Part shown: piece by piece, positions 9,352 through 22,084 of the stretch
How positions within the stretch are numbered: the first letter of the stretch is position 1
Layout: each line of letters starts with the position of its first letter
Origin: Epiperipatus broadwayi
Taxonomy: Eukaryota > Onychophora > Udeonychophora > Euonychophora > Peripatidae
Assembly: GCA_028023455.1 (NCBI GenBank)
Contig: JAQFVV010006311.1
Location: 3,687,490-3,751,489 of the forward strand
DNA: 64,000 nt
Reading direction: 5' to 3'
Program-made: the position numbers and the translations under genes
Notes under the pieces: model-generated
Seen by the model: only the letters and a program-made list of their open reading frames with translations
What the model was told of the DNA's origin: nothing
The model's database searches: none

Positions 9352-11739
9352 GTGATTGGTAGACAAATGAAAGATGAAATTGCTGTAGGTAATTTTGGTT
9401 ATGGTAATAGAAATGAGAGAGGACATAGACTTGTGGAGTTTGCAGAAAAAGAAAAACTTTATATTATGAATTCATTTTTTGAGAAAAATGTTAAAAGGAA
9501 ATGGACATGGAAGCATCCAAATGAAGGTACAGCAGAATTGGATTATATTTTGACTAACAGGAAATACATATTTCAAGATTGTAATGTTCTTAATAAATTT
9601 AACACAGGAAGTGATCATCAATTAGTAAGGTGTAAGTTACGTGTTAATGTAAAACTAGAGAGACAAAAATTATTGAGAAAAACAATATTTACAGTTGATA
9701 TTCCTAATCTTCAGAAACATTCTAATGAATTTAAATTAGAACTTACAAATAGGTTTCAAGTGTTAGGAGATTTTGAACATGATTCAGATTTGAATGAAAT
9801 TAATATGAAAATAACTGATACACTTTTAAAAACTGCAACAAAGATAGCTGGTAGAAAAAAGCAGCAATTGACTAATAAAATTTCTACTGAGACTAGAGAA
9901 TTTATGAAGAAAAGAAGGAATATGAAGATATACAAAAATGATGTATTAAAAAGAATTGAATATCTCGAATTTTGTAAAATGGTACGGAAAAAAGTTGAAA
10001 ATGATATAAGAAAGTATAACTGTGAAATAGCAAGGAAAGCTGTAGAAGAAAATAAAAGTCTCAAGAATGTTAAACAACATTTTGGTATTGGTAGGAAATT
10101 TATATCTGCAATAAGAAAAAAAGATGGAATTATTACTAAAAAGAGAGATGACATCATGAAATTGGTAGAAGATTTTTATCAAGAATTATATAGTAATAAA
10201 GAACAAGTACCTCCTATATCTATTACATCTTCTGAATTGCCCAGAATTTTAAATGAAGAAGTGAGACATGCAATTAAATGTATGAAGAAAGGAAAGGCTC
10301 CAGGAAATGATGGAATTATAATTGATATATTAAAAGAAGGAGGTGAAGAAATAGAAACAATTTTAGCAAAGTTATATACCAAATGTCTAAATGATAAAGA
10401 TGTACCGGAAGATTGGAAGAATGCAGTAATAATATTAATATTTAAAAAAGGTGATAAAGAAGATATTAGAAATTACAGACCTGTCAGCCTTTTATCAGTT
10501 TTATATAAAATTTTTACCAAGATAATTACAACTCGTCTACAGAGAACTTTGGATTTCCACCAACCAAGAGAACAAGCTGGATTTAAAAGTGGTTTTAGTA
10601 CAATAGATCATATCCAGGTATTGAGAGAAGTCATAGAAAGGACAAATGAATATGAGTTGTCATTATGTTTTGGATTTGTAGATTATGAAAAGGCATTCGA
10701 TTCTATACACATTTCTTCAGTGATTAAAGCATTGGATCATCAAGGTATAGATCCAGGATATTGTCATATTTTAAAGAATATTTATAAAAATGCAACAGCA
10801 ACAATTAGATTACATAATGATACTGGAAAAATCAACATTGAGAAAGGTGTAAGACAAGGTGACTACATATCTCCACGACGATTTACAGCAGTGCTGCAAG
10901 AAGTATTTTGTGGATTAAAATGGGAAACTAAAGGAATGAAAGTAAATGGAGAGTATTTAAGTCATTTAGATTTTGCAGATGATGTAGTTGTTTTTGCAAA
11001 TAATGCTTCAGAGCTGCAGGAAATGTTGCAGGAGTTAGCAGATGAAAGTAGAAAAGTAGGACTAAAGATAAATGTTAAAAAGACTAAAGTAATGTTTAAT
11101 CGATTTGCTCAAAATATGAAAATAAAGATTGATTATGAAGAATTAGAAGAAGTTAACAGTTACAAATACCTAGGTCAGATTATTAATACAGATGGAAACA
11201 TAATGGAGGAAATTAATCATAGAATTAAACTTGGTTGGAGTGCTTTTGGTAGAAATAACTTGATACTAAAAGGAAATATGCCTATGTGTTTGAAAAGAAT
11301 GGTTTTTAACAAATGTGTTTTACCAGTTCTTACTTATGGATCTGAGACTTGGACACTTAATAGAAGAGCAATACAGAGACTTCAGACCACTCAAAGGAGT
11401 ATGGAGAGATGTATGTTGGGAGTAACAAGAAGAGATCGAAAACGCAATGTATGGGTAAGACAACAAACAGGTGTTACTGACCTTATTGAAAAAATTAAAA
11501 GATTGAAATGGAGTTGGGCTGGACATATTGCTAGAAGAAATGATAATAGATGGACAATTGAAATTTCAAACTGGATTCCAAGAAATTGTAAAAGACCCAG
11601 AAAGAGACCACATGTGAGATGGATGGATGAAATAAGAAAATGTGCAGGGGTGTTGTGGAAAAGAGAAGCTAAAGATCGGAGAAGATGGATTAAACTTGGA
11701 GAGACCTTTATCCTGCAGTGGATTGATAATGGTTGTTGA
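9352..11739 (+). pseudogene. RTE ORF: endonuclease C-terminal part plus reverse transcriptase
   Basis: Open for 795 codons. The true element sequence starts at about 9355 with IGRQMKDEIAVG, just after the lost GDFNAR. The endonuclease end has DYILTNRKYIF and the catalytic SDH at residues ~87-89. RT follows: GKAPGNDGI, NYRPVSLLS, QAGFKSGFSTIDH, FVDYEKAFDS, GVRQGD and the active-site FADD at residues ~541-544. The C-terminal region has WAGHIARRNDNRW and RPHVRWMDEIRK, typical of RTE-type LINEs. In the block after GVRQGD this copy reads YISPRRF where copy 2 reads SISPKLF, a change that may weaken the RT. RT frame unbroken; endonuclease incomplete; so not autonomous. Confidence 0.9.
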
Positions 11740-13348
11740 TGATGATGATGATGACTTTACTAACAAAACCAATATTTACAAGTTGATGTACAATCAGCGG
11801 TCATTTGCGTGTTCGTATTGAATTGATTTGGTTATTTTAATTAAAAAGAACTTATAAAAGAGGTATGGGGGGTTATATATTTGCTCTGATTTTTTCTTTC
11901 TTTTGCCAAACCCAGCTTTACACATCGCTATGTATATGTGTGAGTGCGCTTGAACCATTAAAAATGAAAAATTCACAAAATAAAAAGGAAACATTTTGTT
12001 TGATAAACTTTTTAAATATATACATATTAAGTCAACAAAAGAACTATAAATGTCAAGATGGAAGACTGATTTTGCAGAACAATGGAAGCAATTATTATAA
12101 AAATTGTGGAATGTCTAATGCTAATTAAATATTAATTGGAAAAAAATAGGTGTAAAAAGCTTTAGTGGTGCATTCCAACAAAGGCATACGGAATGCGAAT
12201 GGAAATATAATTGAAAATGAATGAAAAGAAAGATAAATTTGATAATTAAAAAAAAGAATTAAGGATTAGTATAAGTTTGGATGGAGAAGAAGGCAGACAT
12301 TAGACTGATATACAGAAATAAGTATCCAGAAATCAGATTATATATTGATAAAATATGATCAGGCTGGGGTAGAAGCTTCAACGTACAAAGTGTTCGAATC
12401 CTTCCCTCCCAATGTATAGTAGCTGCTGATATCTGAAGGGATGTCCAGCCCAGAGAATTTCCTCAATAAGTAAAAATGTTGAATCGTCATAAGATGAAGA
12501 AAATAAATACATAAATAGACTTCAGCCATGGAATCTGAACTTCAAAAAAGTTAGTTCACCGACAAAGACCAGAGATTTCTTCTCACCAGGTGAATTCAAT
12601 CAATTCCCTGGGGAAACACAGCTACTTTTTCGCTATTTGTATATATATGTCACTTTTAGTAAGCTTACTCCATGAAATTGAGAAAACTGTTATTTGAGAA
12701 TTGTGAACTTAAAATTTCTTTGCTTTTGCACAAAGAGTTCAAAATTATTTCCTACGGGATTTATTAGTGTATAAATTAATCCATAATTAAATCTTTGGTG
12801 CAAAATACATATTATAGCATATTTTTGTGTGGGGGGTTTTGGTAAAGAGAGAAAAGAGCAAACCAACAAAGGGGAAACTGATAGAAATCTTTGATTAATA
12901 AAAAGCAAATAGACATTAATTTAACTTGTGTAAATAATATATATATATATTTGATAGATACGTAAATATCATTACTAATTAATATGTTTAAAATGAATGG
13001 GTTTTTTTTGTGTGTTGTGAGTTTTTTTTTTAAATAAAAAAAAAAGAGGGTTAGATCTACTGCTGATAAAGTTTACCACCAGCCCTGAGCAGAGCTAGTC
13101 CAGGGGCATTTCCACATTGGTATTCCAGCTATCCCAGCATAATTCTTATAGAAATATAGGATTGGTGCTTGAGGTTATAAAGTGATGCTCATAAATATGC
13201 TGGGCGATAAAATGGAATAATTTAAAAATAAATACTTTTTTTAAACAATTACGCATATATGTGTATTGTTATATATATATATGCAATCTTTCAAGATTAT
13301 ATATATGTGCATAAAATATATATGGGAAATGGTACATCCCGTTATAAT

Positions 13349-14833
13349 GGTGACCCAATGAAAGGGCATCGAAGAGAAATAGGTCAATGAGGGGAAAAAA
13401 AAAGAAATTAGCATGAACTTTTTTTTGAGAAAATAAATAAAAATATACATATCGGTTTTGTCAGATCATTATTGTTTTAGCTAAAAAAAAAAAAATTAGG
13501 AAAACGGAAGTTATATTATATTGGCAGAGTTGGATGTAGTTAATATTAAGTTTATATATAAAAAAAACTTTTTAGGTTATATCGAAAATACCAACTGAGT
13601 GCAGAATATAAAAGCGTTTCATAAAGTAATCAGTTTAGATTTGACTGGTTTTTAAAAAACTTCAGTTTGTTATGGATTTTTTTTTGTTGTAAATAACGAA
13701 CGTAAATGTTTTTCTTATTTGCGATTGATTTTTTTTTTTTAAAAAAAAAGTAATACAAATATTTTAAAAGAAAAAAGTAAACAAGTGTTTAAGTGGTTAA
13801 CACTTTATAATTAATCCATTTTAATTAGATACAAAATAATTATTTGGTTTTCTGTCACTTATTACTATAAGATGTCATAACTAAATAAAAATAATTTTTA
13901 TATATATATATTAAATTAATGTTGTTTTAAAAGAAATTTGAGTAATGAATTATATTTAATTTACACCCACACAGTAGCTATGATTTTAATATATTTTACA
14001 CTTTTTACTTTTATAATCATTTTGACAATTTCTGAATTTTAAACTAACTTTGAAACGAAGGTTTTGAAATAACAATAGTCTATCTGTACTAGTTTTCAAA
14101 GCGAAGTTTTATAAAAGTGGAAAACAAGAGTACGTCGAAATAACATAGTGAAATATCGATCTGTCCACAATAAAATTATAAATATATATACTTAAGAAAT
14201 ATTAAAGGCGTATGGAAGTCTGGAAAGGGGGCAGCACTATGCTTTGGGGGTTTGGAGGTTCGAAATCTAGCAGCATAGAGAGTAAATAAGTTGTAGCTGT
14301 GAAGCATTGGGAGGAAGGTGGTCTAAGTCTGATGGGGGAATATGGGGTTGGCTGCTCGATCGGACATGTGGTGTGTTGCGTTCTGTGTATAGCTGCTTTT
14401 TATTCCCGATATGGTTGGAAAATTCTGAATAAGAATTGGGCATTTGTCCTAATTACCCACACCCCTAAGACTGGCATTTGTCCTAGTTACCCACACCCCT
14501 AAGACTTGGAAGCAGCAAAGTGTGGTTAGGAAATGTCTTCTTATTAAAAAAAAAAGGAATTTTTTTTTACATTTTTTTTTTGATATTTTGTAGTTGTCCA
14601 ACCAAGTAAGTCAGGGTGAAGATGGCTGTGTTTGTAGCACATCATATGCGCATGAGTTGTGGTCAGACCCAGTATATATTGTTGAGCTGGTGGTCGCTTA
14701 CTCTTAAATTTTTATAGCTACAGTGTGAAAGTCGAAAAAAAAATTGATTTGAGGACATATGGATAGTTCAGTTGGTTTACACAGGAGCCATTCAAATATG
14801 TAGACTGTATTTAAAGGCTTCCAGGAGGGGGGT
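13349..14833. other. Non-coding spacer between the two 1.7-kb repeat copies
   Basis: AT-rich to about 14200, then a G-rich patch at 14210-14400. A tRNA-like A-box (TAGTTCAGTTGG) lies near 14764-14775. The ORF in the G-rich part has no recognisable protein. Confidence 0.5.
14440..14507. repeat. 34-bp tandem duplication
   Basis: Two adjacent copies of GCATTTGTCCTA(A/G)TTACCC... with one difference. Confidence 0.9.
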
Positions 14834-16562
14834 ATTGCAACAGGGCAAGTATAATCAAACCCTGTTGTGATAATTAGACAAATACATATTTGTATACTTA
14901 ATGCATTATTAAAATATATATATATCTATTACTAACATATTATTAAATATATATATTACTTTACTAACAAAATCAATATTTACAAGTTGATGTACAATCA
15001 ATGGTCATTTGCGTGGTCGTATTGAATTGATTTAGTTATTTTAATTAAAAAGAACTCATAAAAGAGGTATGGGGGGGTTATACACTTGCTCTGATTTTTT
15101 CTTTCTTTTGCCAAACCCAGCTATACACATCGCTATGTATATGTGTGAGTGCATTTTTGAACCATTAAAAATGAAAAATTCACAAAATAAAAAAAAAAAA
15201 CATTTTGTTTGATAAACTTTTTAAATATATACATATTAAGTCAACAAAAGAACTATAAATATCAAGATGGAAGACAGTGATTTTGCAGAACAATGGAAGT
15301 AATTATTATAAAAATCTTGGAATGGCTAATGCTAATTAAATATTAATTGGAAAGAAATAGGTGTAAAAAGCTTTTGTGGTGCATTCCAACAAAGGCATAC
15401 GGAATGTGAATGGAAATATAATTGAAAATGAATGAAAAGAAAGATAAATTTGATAATTAAAAAAAAGAATTAAGGATTAGTATAAGTTTGGATGGAGAAG
15501 AAGGCAGACATTAGACTGATATACAGAAATAAGTATCCAGAAATCAGATTATATATTGATAAAATATGATCAGGCTGGGGTAGAAGCTTCAACGTGCAAA
15601 GTGTTCGAATCCTTTCCCCCCAATGTATAGCAGCTGCTGATATCGAAAGGGACGTCCAGCCTGGAGAATTCCCTCAATAAGTAAAAATGTTGAATCGTCA
15701 TAAGATGAAGAAAATAAATAAATAAATAGACTTCAGCCATGGAATCTGAACTTCAAAAAAGTTAGTTCACCGACAAAGACCAGAGATTTCTTCTCACCAG
15801 GTGAATTCAATCAATTCCCTGGGATAACACAGCTACTTTTTCGCTATTTGTATATATATGTCACTTTTAGTAAGCTTACTCCATGAAATTGAAAAAATTG
15901 TTATTTGACAATTGTGAACTTAAAATTTCTTTGCTTTTGCACAAAGACTTCAAAATTATTTCCTATGGGATTTATTAAGTGTATAAATTAATCCATAATT
16001 AAATCTTTGGTGCAAAATACATATTATAGCATATTTGTGTGTGGGGGGTTTTGGTAAAGAGAGAAAAGAAGAAACCAACAAAGGGGAAACTGATAGAAAT
16101 CTTTGATTAATAAAAAGCAAATAGACATTAATTTAACTTGTGTAAATAATATATATATATATTTGATAGATACGTAAATATCATTACTAATTAATATGTT
16201 TAAAATGAATGGGTTTTTTTTGTGTGTTGTGAGTTTTTTTTTTAAATAAAAAAAAAAGAGAGGGTTAGATCTACTACTAATAAATTTTACCACCAGCCCT
16301 GAGCAGAGCTAGTCCAGGGGCATTTCCACATTGGTATTCCAGCTATCCCAGCATAATTCTTATAGAAATATAGGATTGGTGCTTGAGGTCATAAAGTGAT
16401 GCTCATAAATATGCTGGGCGATAAAATGGAATAATTTAAGAATAAATATTTTTTTAAACAATTACGCATATACGTGAATCGTTATATATACATACATGCA
16501 ATCTTTCAAGATTATATATATGTGCATAAAATATATATGGAAAATGGTACATCCCATTATAA
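14834..16562. repeat. 1.7-kb interspersed repeat, copy B (uninterrupted)
   Basis: Full-length partner of copy A, about 1.73 kb. It preserves the pre-insertion site of RTE copy 1. tRNA-like B-box GTTCGAATCC near 15601. No coding capacity is recognised; the superfamily is unknown. Confidence 0.85.
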
Positions 16563-16764
16563 TATATATATATATTGTAACAGTCAAAATTTACAGCCAT
16601 GGATAATTGATAATGGTATAAACCATAATTCCATGAATACCTCCTCTGTATATAAACATATGGTGATACTGACCATTTCTCTGTTCTTCCCTCAAGTTAA
16701 GGAAAAACACAAATGAGATAGTTAATTCAATATAAGTAAATAAAACTTATCATCATCATCATCA

Positions 16765-18345
16765 TCAACCATTATCAATCCACTGCAGGATGAAGGTCTC
16801 TCCAAGTTTAATCCATCTTCTCCGATCTTTAGCTTCTCTTTTCCACAACACCCCTGCACATTTTCTTATTTCATCCATCCATCTCACATGTGGTCTCTTT
16901 CTGGGTCTTTTACAATCACTTGGAATCCAGTTTAAAATTTCAATTGTCCATCTATTATCATTTCTTCTAGGAATATGTCCAGCCCAACTCCATTTCAATC
17001 TTTTAATTTTTTCAATAAGGTCAGTAACACCTGTTTGTTGTCTTACCCATACATTGCATTTTCGATCTCTTCTTGTTACTCCCAACATACATCTCTCCAT
17101 ACTCCTTTGAGTGGTCTGAAGTCTCTGTATTGCTCTTCTATTAAGTGTCCAAGTCTCAGATCCATAAGTAAGAACTGGTAAAACACATTTGTTAAAAACC
17201 ATTCTTTTCAAACACATAGGCATATTTCCTTTTAGTATCAAGTTATTTCTACCAAAAGCACTCCAACCAAGTTTAATTCTATGATTAATTTCCTCCATTA
17301 TGTTTCCATCTGTATTAATAATCTGACCTAGGTATTTGTAACTGTTAACTTCTTCTAATTCTTCATAATCAATCTTTATTTTCATATTTTGAGCAAATCG
17401 ATTAAACATTACTTTAGTCTTTTTAACATTTATCTTTAGTCCTACTTTTCTACTTTCATCTGCTAACTCCTGCAACATTTCCTGCAGCTCTGAAGCATTA
17501 TTTGCAAAAACAACTACATCATCTGCAAAATCTAAATGACTTAAATACTCTCCATTTACTTTCATTCCTTTAGTTTCCCATTTTAATCCACAAAATACTT
17601 CTTGCAGCACTGCTGTAAAAAGTTTTGGAGATATGGAGTCACCTTGCCTTACACCTTTCTCAATGTTGATTTTTCCAGTATCATTATGTAATCTAATTGT
17701 TGCTGTTGCATTTTTATAAATATTCTTTAAAATATGACAATATCCTGGATCTATACCTTGATGATCCAATGCTTTAATCACTGAAGAAATGTGTATAGAA
17801 TCGAATGCCTTTTCATAATCTACAAATCCAAAACATAATGACAACTCATATTCATTTGTCCTTTCTATGACTTCTCTCAATACCTGGATATGATCTATTG
17901 TACTAAAACCACTTTTAAATCCAGCTTGTTCTCTTGGTTGGTGGAAATCCAAAGTTCTCTGTAGACGAGTTGTAATTATCTTGGTAAAAATTTTATATAA
18001 AACTGATAAAAGGCTGATAGGTCTGTAATTTCTAATATCTTCTTTATCACCTTTTTTAAATATTAATATTATTACTGCATTCTTCCAATCTTCCGGTACA
18101 TCTTTATCATTTAGACATTTGGTATATAACTTTGCTAAAATTGTTTCTATTTCTTCACCTCCTTCTTTTAATATATCAATTATAATTCCATCATTTCCTG
18201 GAGCCTTTCCTTTCTTCATACATTTAATTGCATGTCTCACTTCTTCATTTAAAATTCTGGGCAATTCGGAAGATGTAATAGATATAGGAGGTACTTGTTC
18301 TTTATTACTATATAATTCTTGATAAAAATCTTCTACCAATTTCAT
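16765..18345 (-). pseudogene. RTE reverse transcriptase part (after a frameshift)
   Basis: 526 codons covering the RT and C-terminal domains. Motifs in order: GKAPGNDGI, NYRPISLLS, GFSTIDHIQ, FVDYEKAFDS, GVRQGDSISP, FADD (active site), YKYLGQ, then the basic WAGHIPRRNDNRW region. RT makes the first DNA strand on a nicked chromosomal end in RTE elements. In copy 1 the same region is continuous with the endonuclease. Here an extra A in an A-run (8 instead of 7; plus-strand T-run 18379-18386) separates it from the upstream frame. All RT motifs are intact, better than in copy 1. Confidence 0.9.
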
Positions 18346-18361
18346 GATGTCATCTCTCTTT

Positions 18362-19723
18362 TTAGTAATAATTCCATCTTTTTTTTCTTATTGCAGATAT
18401 AAATTTCCTACCAATACCAAAATGTTGTTTAACATTCTTGAGACTTTTATTTTCTTCTACAGCTTTCCTTGCTATTTCACAGTTATACTTTCTTATATCA
18501 TTTTCAACTCTTTTCCGTACCATTTTACAAAATTCAAGATATTCAATTCTTTTTAATACATCATTTTTGTATATCTTCATATTCCTTCTTTTCTTCATAA
18601 ATTCTCTAGTCTCAGTAGAAATTTTATTAGTCAATTGCTGCTTTTTTCTACCAGCTATCTTTGTTGCAGTTTTTAAAAGTGTATCAGTTATTTTCATATT
18701 AATTTCATTCAAATCTGAATCATGTTCAAAATCTCCTAACACTTGAAACCTATTTGTAAGTTCTAATTTAAATTCATTAGAATGTTTCTGAAGATTAGGA
18801 ATATCAACTGTAAATATTGTTTTTCTCAATAATTTTTGTCTCTCTAGTTTTACATTAACACGTAACTTACACCTTACTAATCGATGATCACTTCCTGTGT
18901 TAAATTTATTAAGAACATTACAATCTTGAAATATGTATTTCCTGTTAGTCAAAATATAATCCAATTCTGCTGTACCTTCATTTGGATGCTTCCATGTCCA
19001 TTTCCTTTTAACATTTTTCTCAAAAAATGAATTCATAATATAAAGTTTTTCTTTTTCCGCAAACTCCACAAGTCTATGTCCTCTCTCATTTCTATTACCA
19101 TAACCAAAATTACCTACAGCAATTTCATCTTTCATTTGTCTACCAATTCTAGCATTAAAGTCTCCCATAACAATTTTAAAATGTTGTTTACTCTGATCAA
19201 AAGCCTTTTGTACATCCATATAAAAATCTTCTACTACTTCATCACTATGAGAACTTGTTGGGGCATAAACCTGAATTATCTGCATTTGGTATCTGCTATT
19301 AAGTTGTATAACTAATCTTGCAACTCTGTCCGATACACCATCAATCTCCACAATATTGTTCTTCCACTTTTTATTTATAATGAATCCTACTCCACTTGTA
19401 TTTCCAATATGTGTGCCTTTATAATAGAGTATATGTCCACTTTTTAAATCAATTGTTTCTTCACCTTTTCTTCTAACTTCACAAAGTCCAATAATGTCCC
19501 ATTTAATATAAGACAATTCTTCTTCTAATTCTTGCAATCTTCCTTCACTTGAAAGTGATCTGCAGTTGTAAGTACCTAAATAAAAAGTCATCATCAAATG
19601 GCAGCCTGGGTCCACAATCAGGGGATTCTTAGCACCCTCCGCCTTCGGCCACCAACCGCTGCCTTGGTTGGTGACTTTACAGCCTCCTGGGAATAAGGGC
19701 CATGCTTTATTTTTGTTTGTCAC
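18362..19723 (-). pseudogene. RTE AP-type endonuclease part (before a frameshift)
   Basis: 453 codons from MTNKNKAWPLFPGG. The exonuclease/endonuclease/phosphatase-type domain has its active-site blocks: LGTYNCRSL, GLCEVRR, YAPTSSHSDEVV, VMGDFNARIGRQ, LDYILTNRKYI and GSDHRLV. This domain nicks the target DNA to start insertion. A linker follows and ends in IRKKRWNYY, where the last residues are frameshift product. The start Met agrees with copy 1. The element was probably a single-ORF RTE; there is no separate ORF1 in view. Confidence 0.9.
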
Positions 19724-20010
19724 AATTGTATATATGTATTGGAAAAATATTTATCATTTACACAAACATTCATTCTGCCTTATCAGGCACTGAGAAGAAA
19801 GACCATGGTGTTTCTTGATCTTAAACTCAGAGGTAAAAAGCCAATAAACTCACCACGCTGGCTAATGCATGTTGGTGAGCAGCCCATCCATGTTCTTATA
19901 CTATATGAATAATCACATAGTAATAACAGCTGCAATGACAAGAACGTATGGAATGGACATTAGGAATTTGCCCTGCTCGGTTCCTTTAAGGCCTCCAAGA
20001 GGAATCAAAG

Positions 20011-22053
20011 ATGGGTTATTATTAATGGTAACTTATTAAACTATTATCAAATAATAGACTAGTTAAGTAGAACTCCCCCTTGGTTTTCTTCCAGCTCATG
20101 CATATTTGCTGAATATCTCAATTTAATTTTTGTTTTAGCCTGCTATGATATTAGAGCAAACTATGACCTTATATCTATAATAATAATCATTGCTTCTGGT
20201 CCAACATCATGTTGAAATTTCAAAGAAATATTACTTTTGGTAAACAACACCCAAGTGAGATAATAAACAAACATATGTTACACTACATAATTATCTCTGA
20301 ATGGATTAACTGCTATATTCTAAAATAACTTTTAAGATTTTAACCTTAGACAGTTGTAAATTACTCATACACTATAATCAACTTCCATTTTCAATACAAA
20401 TACAAACATCTCATTGATTACAGCACTGGTTATTTCAGCATCCATAATATAGTTGGACATTAGTAGGGTAAAAAAATGAGGAGGAGTACTGTGTTAGAAT
20501 TATCATAAAAGAGTGGAAGATGTAATATTATAAAATAAAAATTGTAATCTAGAACCCAATAAGACATATGAGATATTGATAGCAACAGATATATTTTATT
20601 GTATGGCAGAAAACATCATCTGCTTTAATGATTATTTATATTAAAATGACAGTTTAATTATAACATTACTGATATCCAGTATACAATATTAATTGTGTCT
20701 GTGAAATGAACATTTTAAATAATTTTGAGATATAAAAAACATCTCTCAGCACATGCCCAATCAGCAGCCATACATATATAACAGCATAAGCTGATCAATT
20801 GATATAATCCTTTAGAAACATGATCAAAATGTAAGAAATAATTGACCCCCTCAAAAAAAAAAAAACATTTAGGTAGATATTATACATTCAAAGATCATTC
20901 TACATAAAATCACCCACCCTTTTATGACAACTTAAATTAGAATGAAACTACTTAATAAGATAGTTTAGAAGTTAAAATAATCTATAAGAAAATTCTAATA
21001 ATAAAAATTTATCATAACTTACCTGCAAGCCCACTTATATACTTTACTACAATAAAGATAAATCATTTAGCTATGATTGAAAGCTAGGTTTTGGCTTCCT
21101 TTTCTATTTATGCCATCAAGTACCTGACCTACTTTTCAAATGAATATATTTTGAATATTTTCCTAGAACCAACTAATAATTACCTTTTATTCTAACTAAA
21201 GAAAACTTTATATAAAGCAAAAATAACAAGACAGTATGAGAAAAAAAAACAAATTTTTATATTGTAATGATCAGATACAAATAATCAGTAAAACTAATCT
21301 CGGGAATGAAGCAATGTTCACTAACTCACATGACTGTGTGTAATATCAATATAAACATTACCACACACAGTACAAAGTCGAACCTCATTACCTATGTTCC
21401 CCAGGACAATTTCCACATGACTACTGCAACAGATGTTATCAAATATTATTATTTATTATATCCTGCAGATATCAAGGAGATACATGAAACTCTTAAACTA
21501 AAAAAAATGATAATTTCAGTAAACAAGACACAAATGTGATAATGTATATATAGATAAATTTAATAGTAACAATAAAACAAAAGTGAATTAAAAATTCATA
21601 TGACTAGATTTAAACTTCGAATAATATTTACAGGTTAAAAAGAAAAAAAAAATAGCAATCATTAACTTACATACAATAGAAGGACTATAGTTTTATATGC
21701 CTTAATAATCCCCAGGATGGACATTCTATGGTGGTTTAACAACTAATTAATGAATAATCAAGTGAGGTTGAACTGGATGTATTTAGTTAACAATTAAAAT
21801 CACAATCATTAATAGGTGACCGCAATAGACTGACTGGCTACACAATTGTAATACCAGGCTTTAAAGGTACTTTAAATATATGGAATGTGTGCTAGATTAT
21901 GCCTAAACAGAATTATATCCCATGATGAAACAGAAATGGGGTATGTTCACCATGGCAGATCTAAGAGTCCTAAGAAGCAGGAATGAACATCTACCCCTAC
22001 AACTAGTAATGAACTTATTAATATCAAGCAGTAAAAACAAAATATTAATTAAT

Positions 22054-22084
<31 letters not shown>

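Larger units (their letters stand above)
8540..11753 (+). mobile_element. RTE-type LINE, copy 1, with 5' inversion
   Basis: The element has two parts. 8540 to about 9350 is its 5' part in reverse orientation (5' UTR and the start of the endonuclease). About 9355-11753 is the 3' part in forward orientation (rest of endonuclease, RT, C-terminus, GATGAT tail). Compared with copy 2, 84 bases (28 codons) around the break are missing, including the GDFNAR catalytic motif. An 8-bp target duplication (ACTTTACT) flanks the insertion. This arrangement is the signature of twin priming during target-primed reverse transcription. A (GAT)n 3' tail is usual for RTE elements. Confidence 0.9.
8407..13348. repeat. 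1.7-kb interspersed repeat, copy A (split by an RTE LINE)
   Basis: 8407-8539 plus 11762-13348 match 14834-16562 almost base for base, in the same orientation and order. The unit starts ATTGCAACA(A/G)GGCA, where CAACAGGG and CCCTGTTG form a small inverted repeat. It includes a tRNA-like part (GCTGGGGTAGAAGC, then GTTCGAATCC near 12365-12405) and a GC-richer part near 13070-13215. No protein is recognised in it. The LINE insertion at 8540-11753 interrupts this copy only. Confidence 0.85.
16751..20010 (-). mobile_element. RTE-type LINE, copy 2, nearly full length
   Basis: Reads on the minus strand from about 20010 (5' end, TTTGATTCCTCTTGG) to the (GAT)n tail at 16751-16768. It holds one long coding region broken by a single frameshift. 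It is about 99% identical to copy 1 at the protein level, so both insertions are young. Copy 1 carries about 40 extra bases at the 5' end, so this copy is slightly 5' truncated. A possible short target repeat (AACTTAT at about 16744-16750 and again near 20030) does not sit cleanly at the 5' border. Confidence 0.9.

Noticed and set aside
9756-10382. Minus-strand ORFs opposite RTE copy 1, and their mirror images opposite copy 2
   Set aside because: Shadows of the RTE coding frame; they recur only because the two copies are nearly identical.
21023-21046. 24-bp minus-strand microexon (TTTATTGTAG before, GTAAGT after)
   Set aside because: Good borders, but after the 22747-22781 exon it would start in phase 0 with TAA, so it does not fit the gene model.
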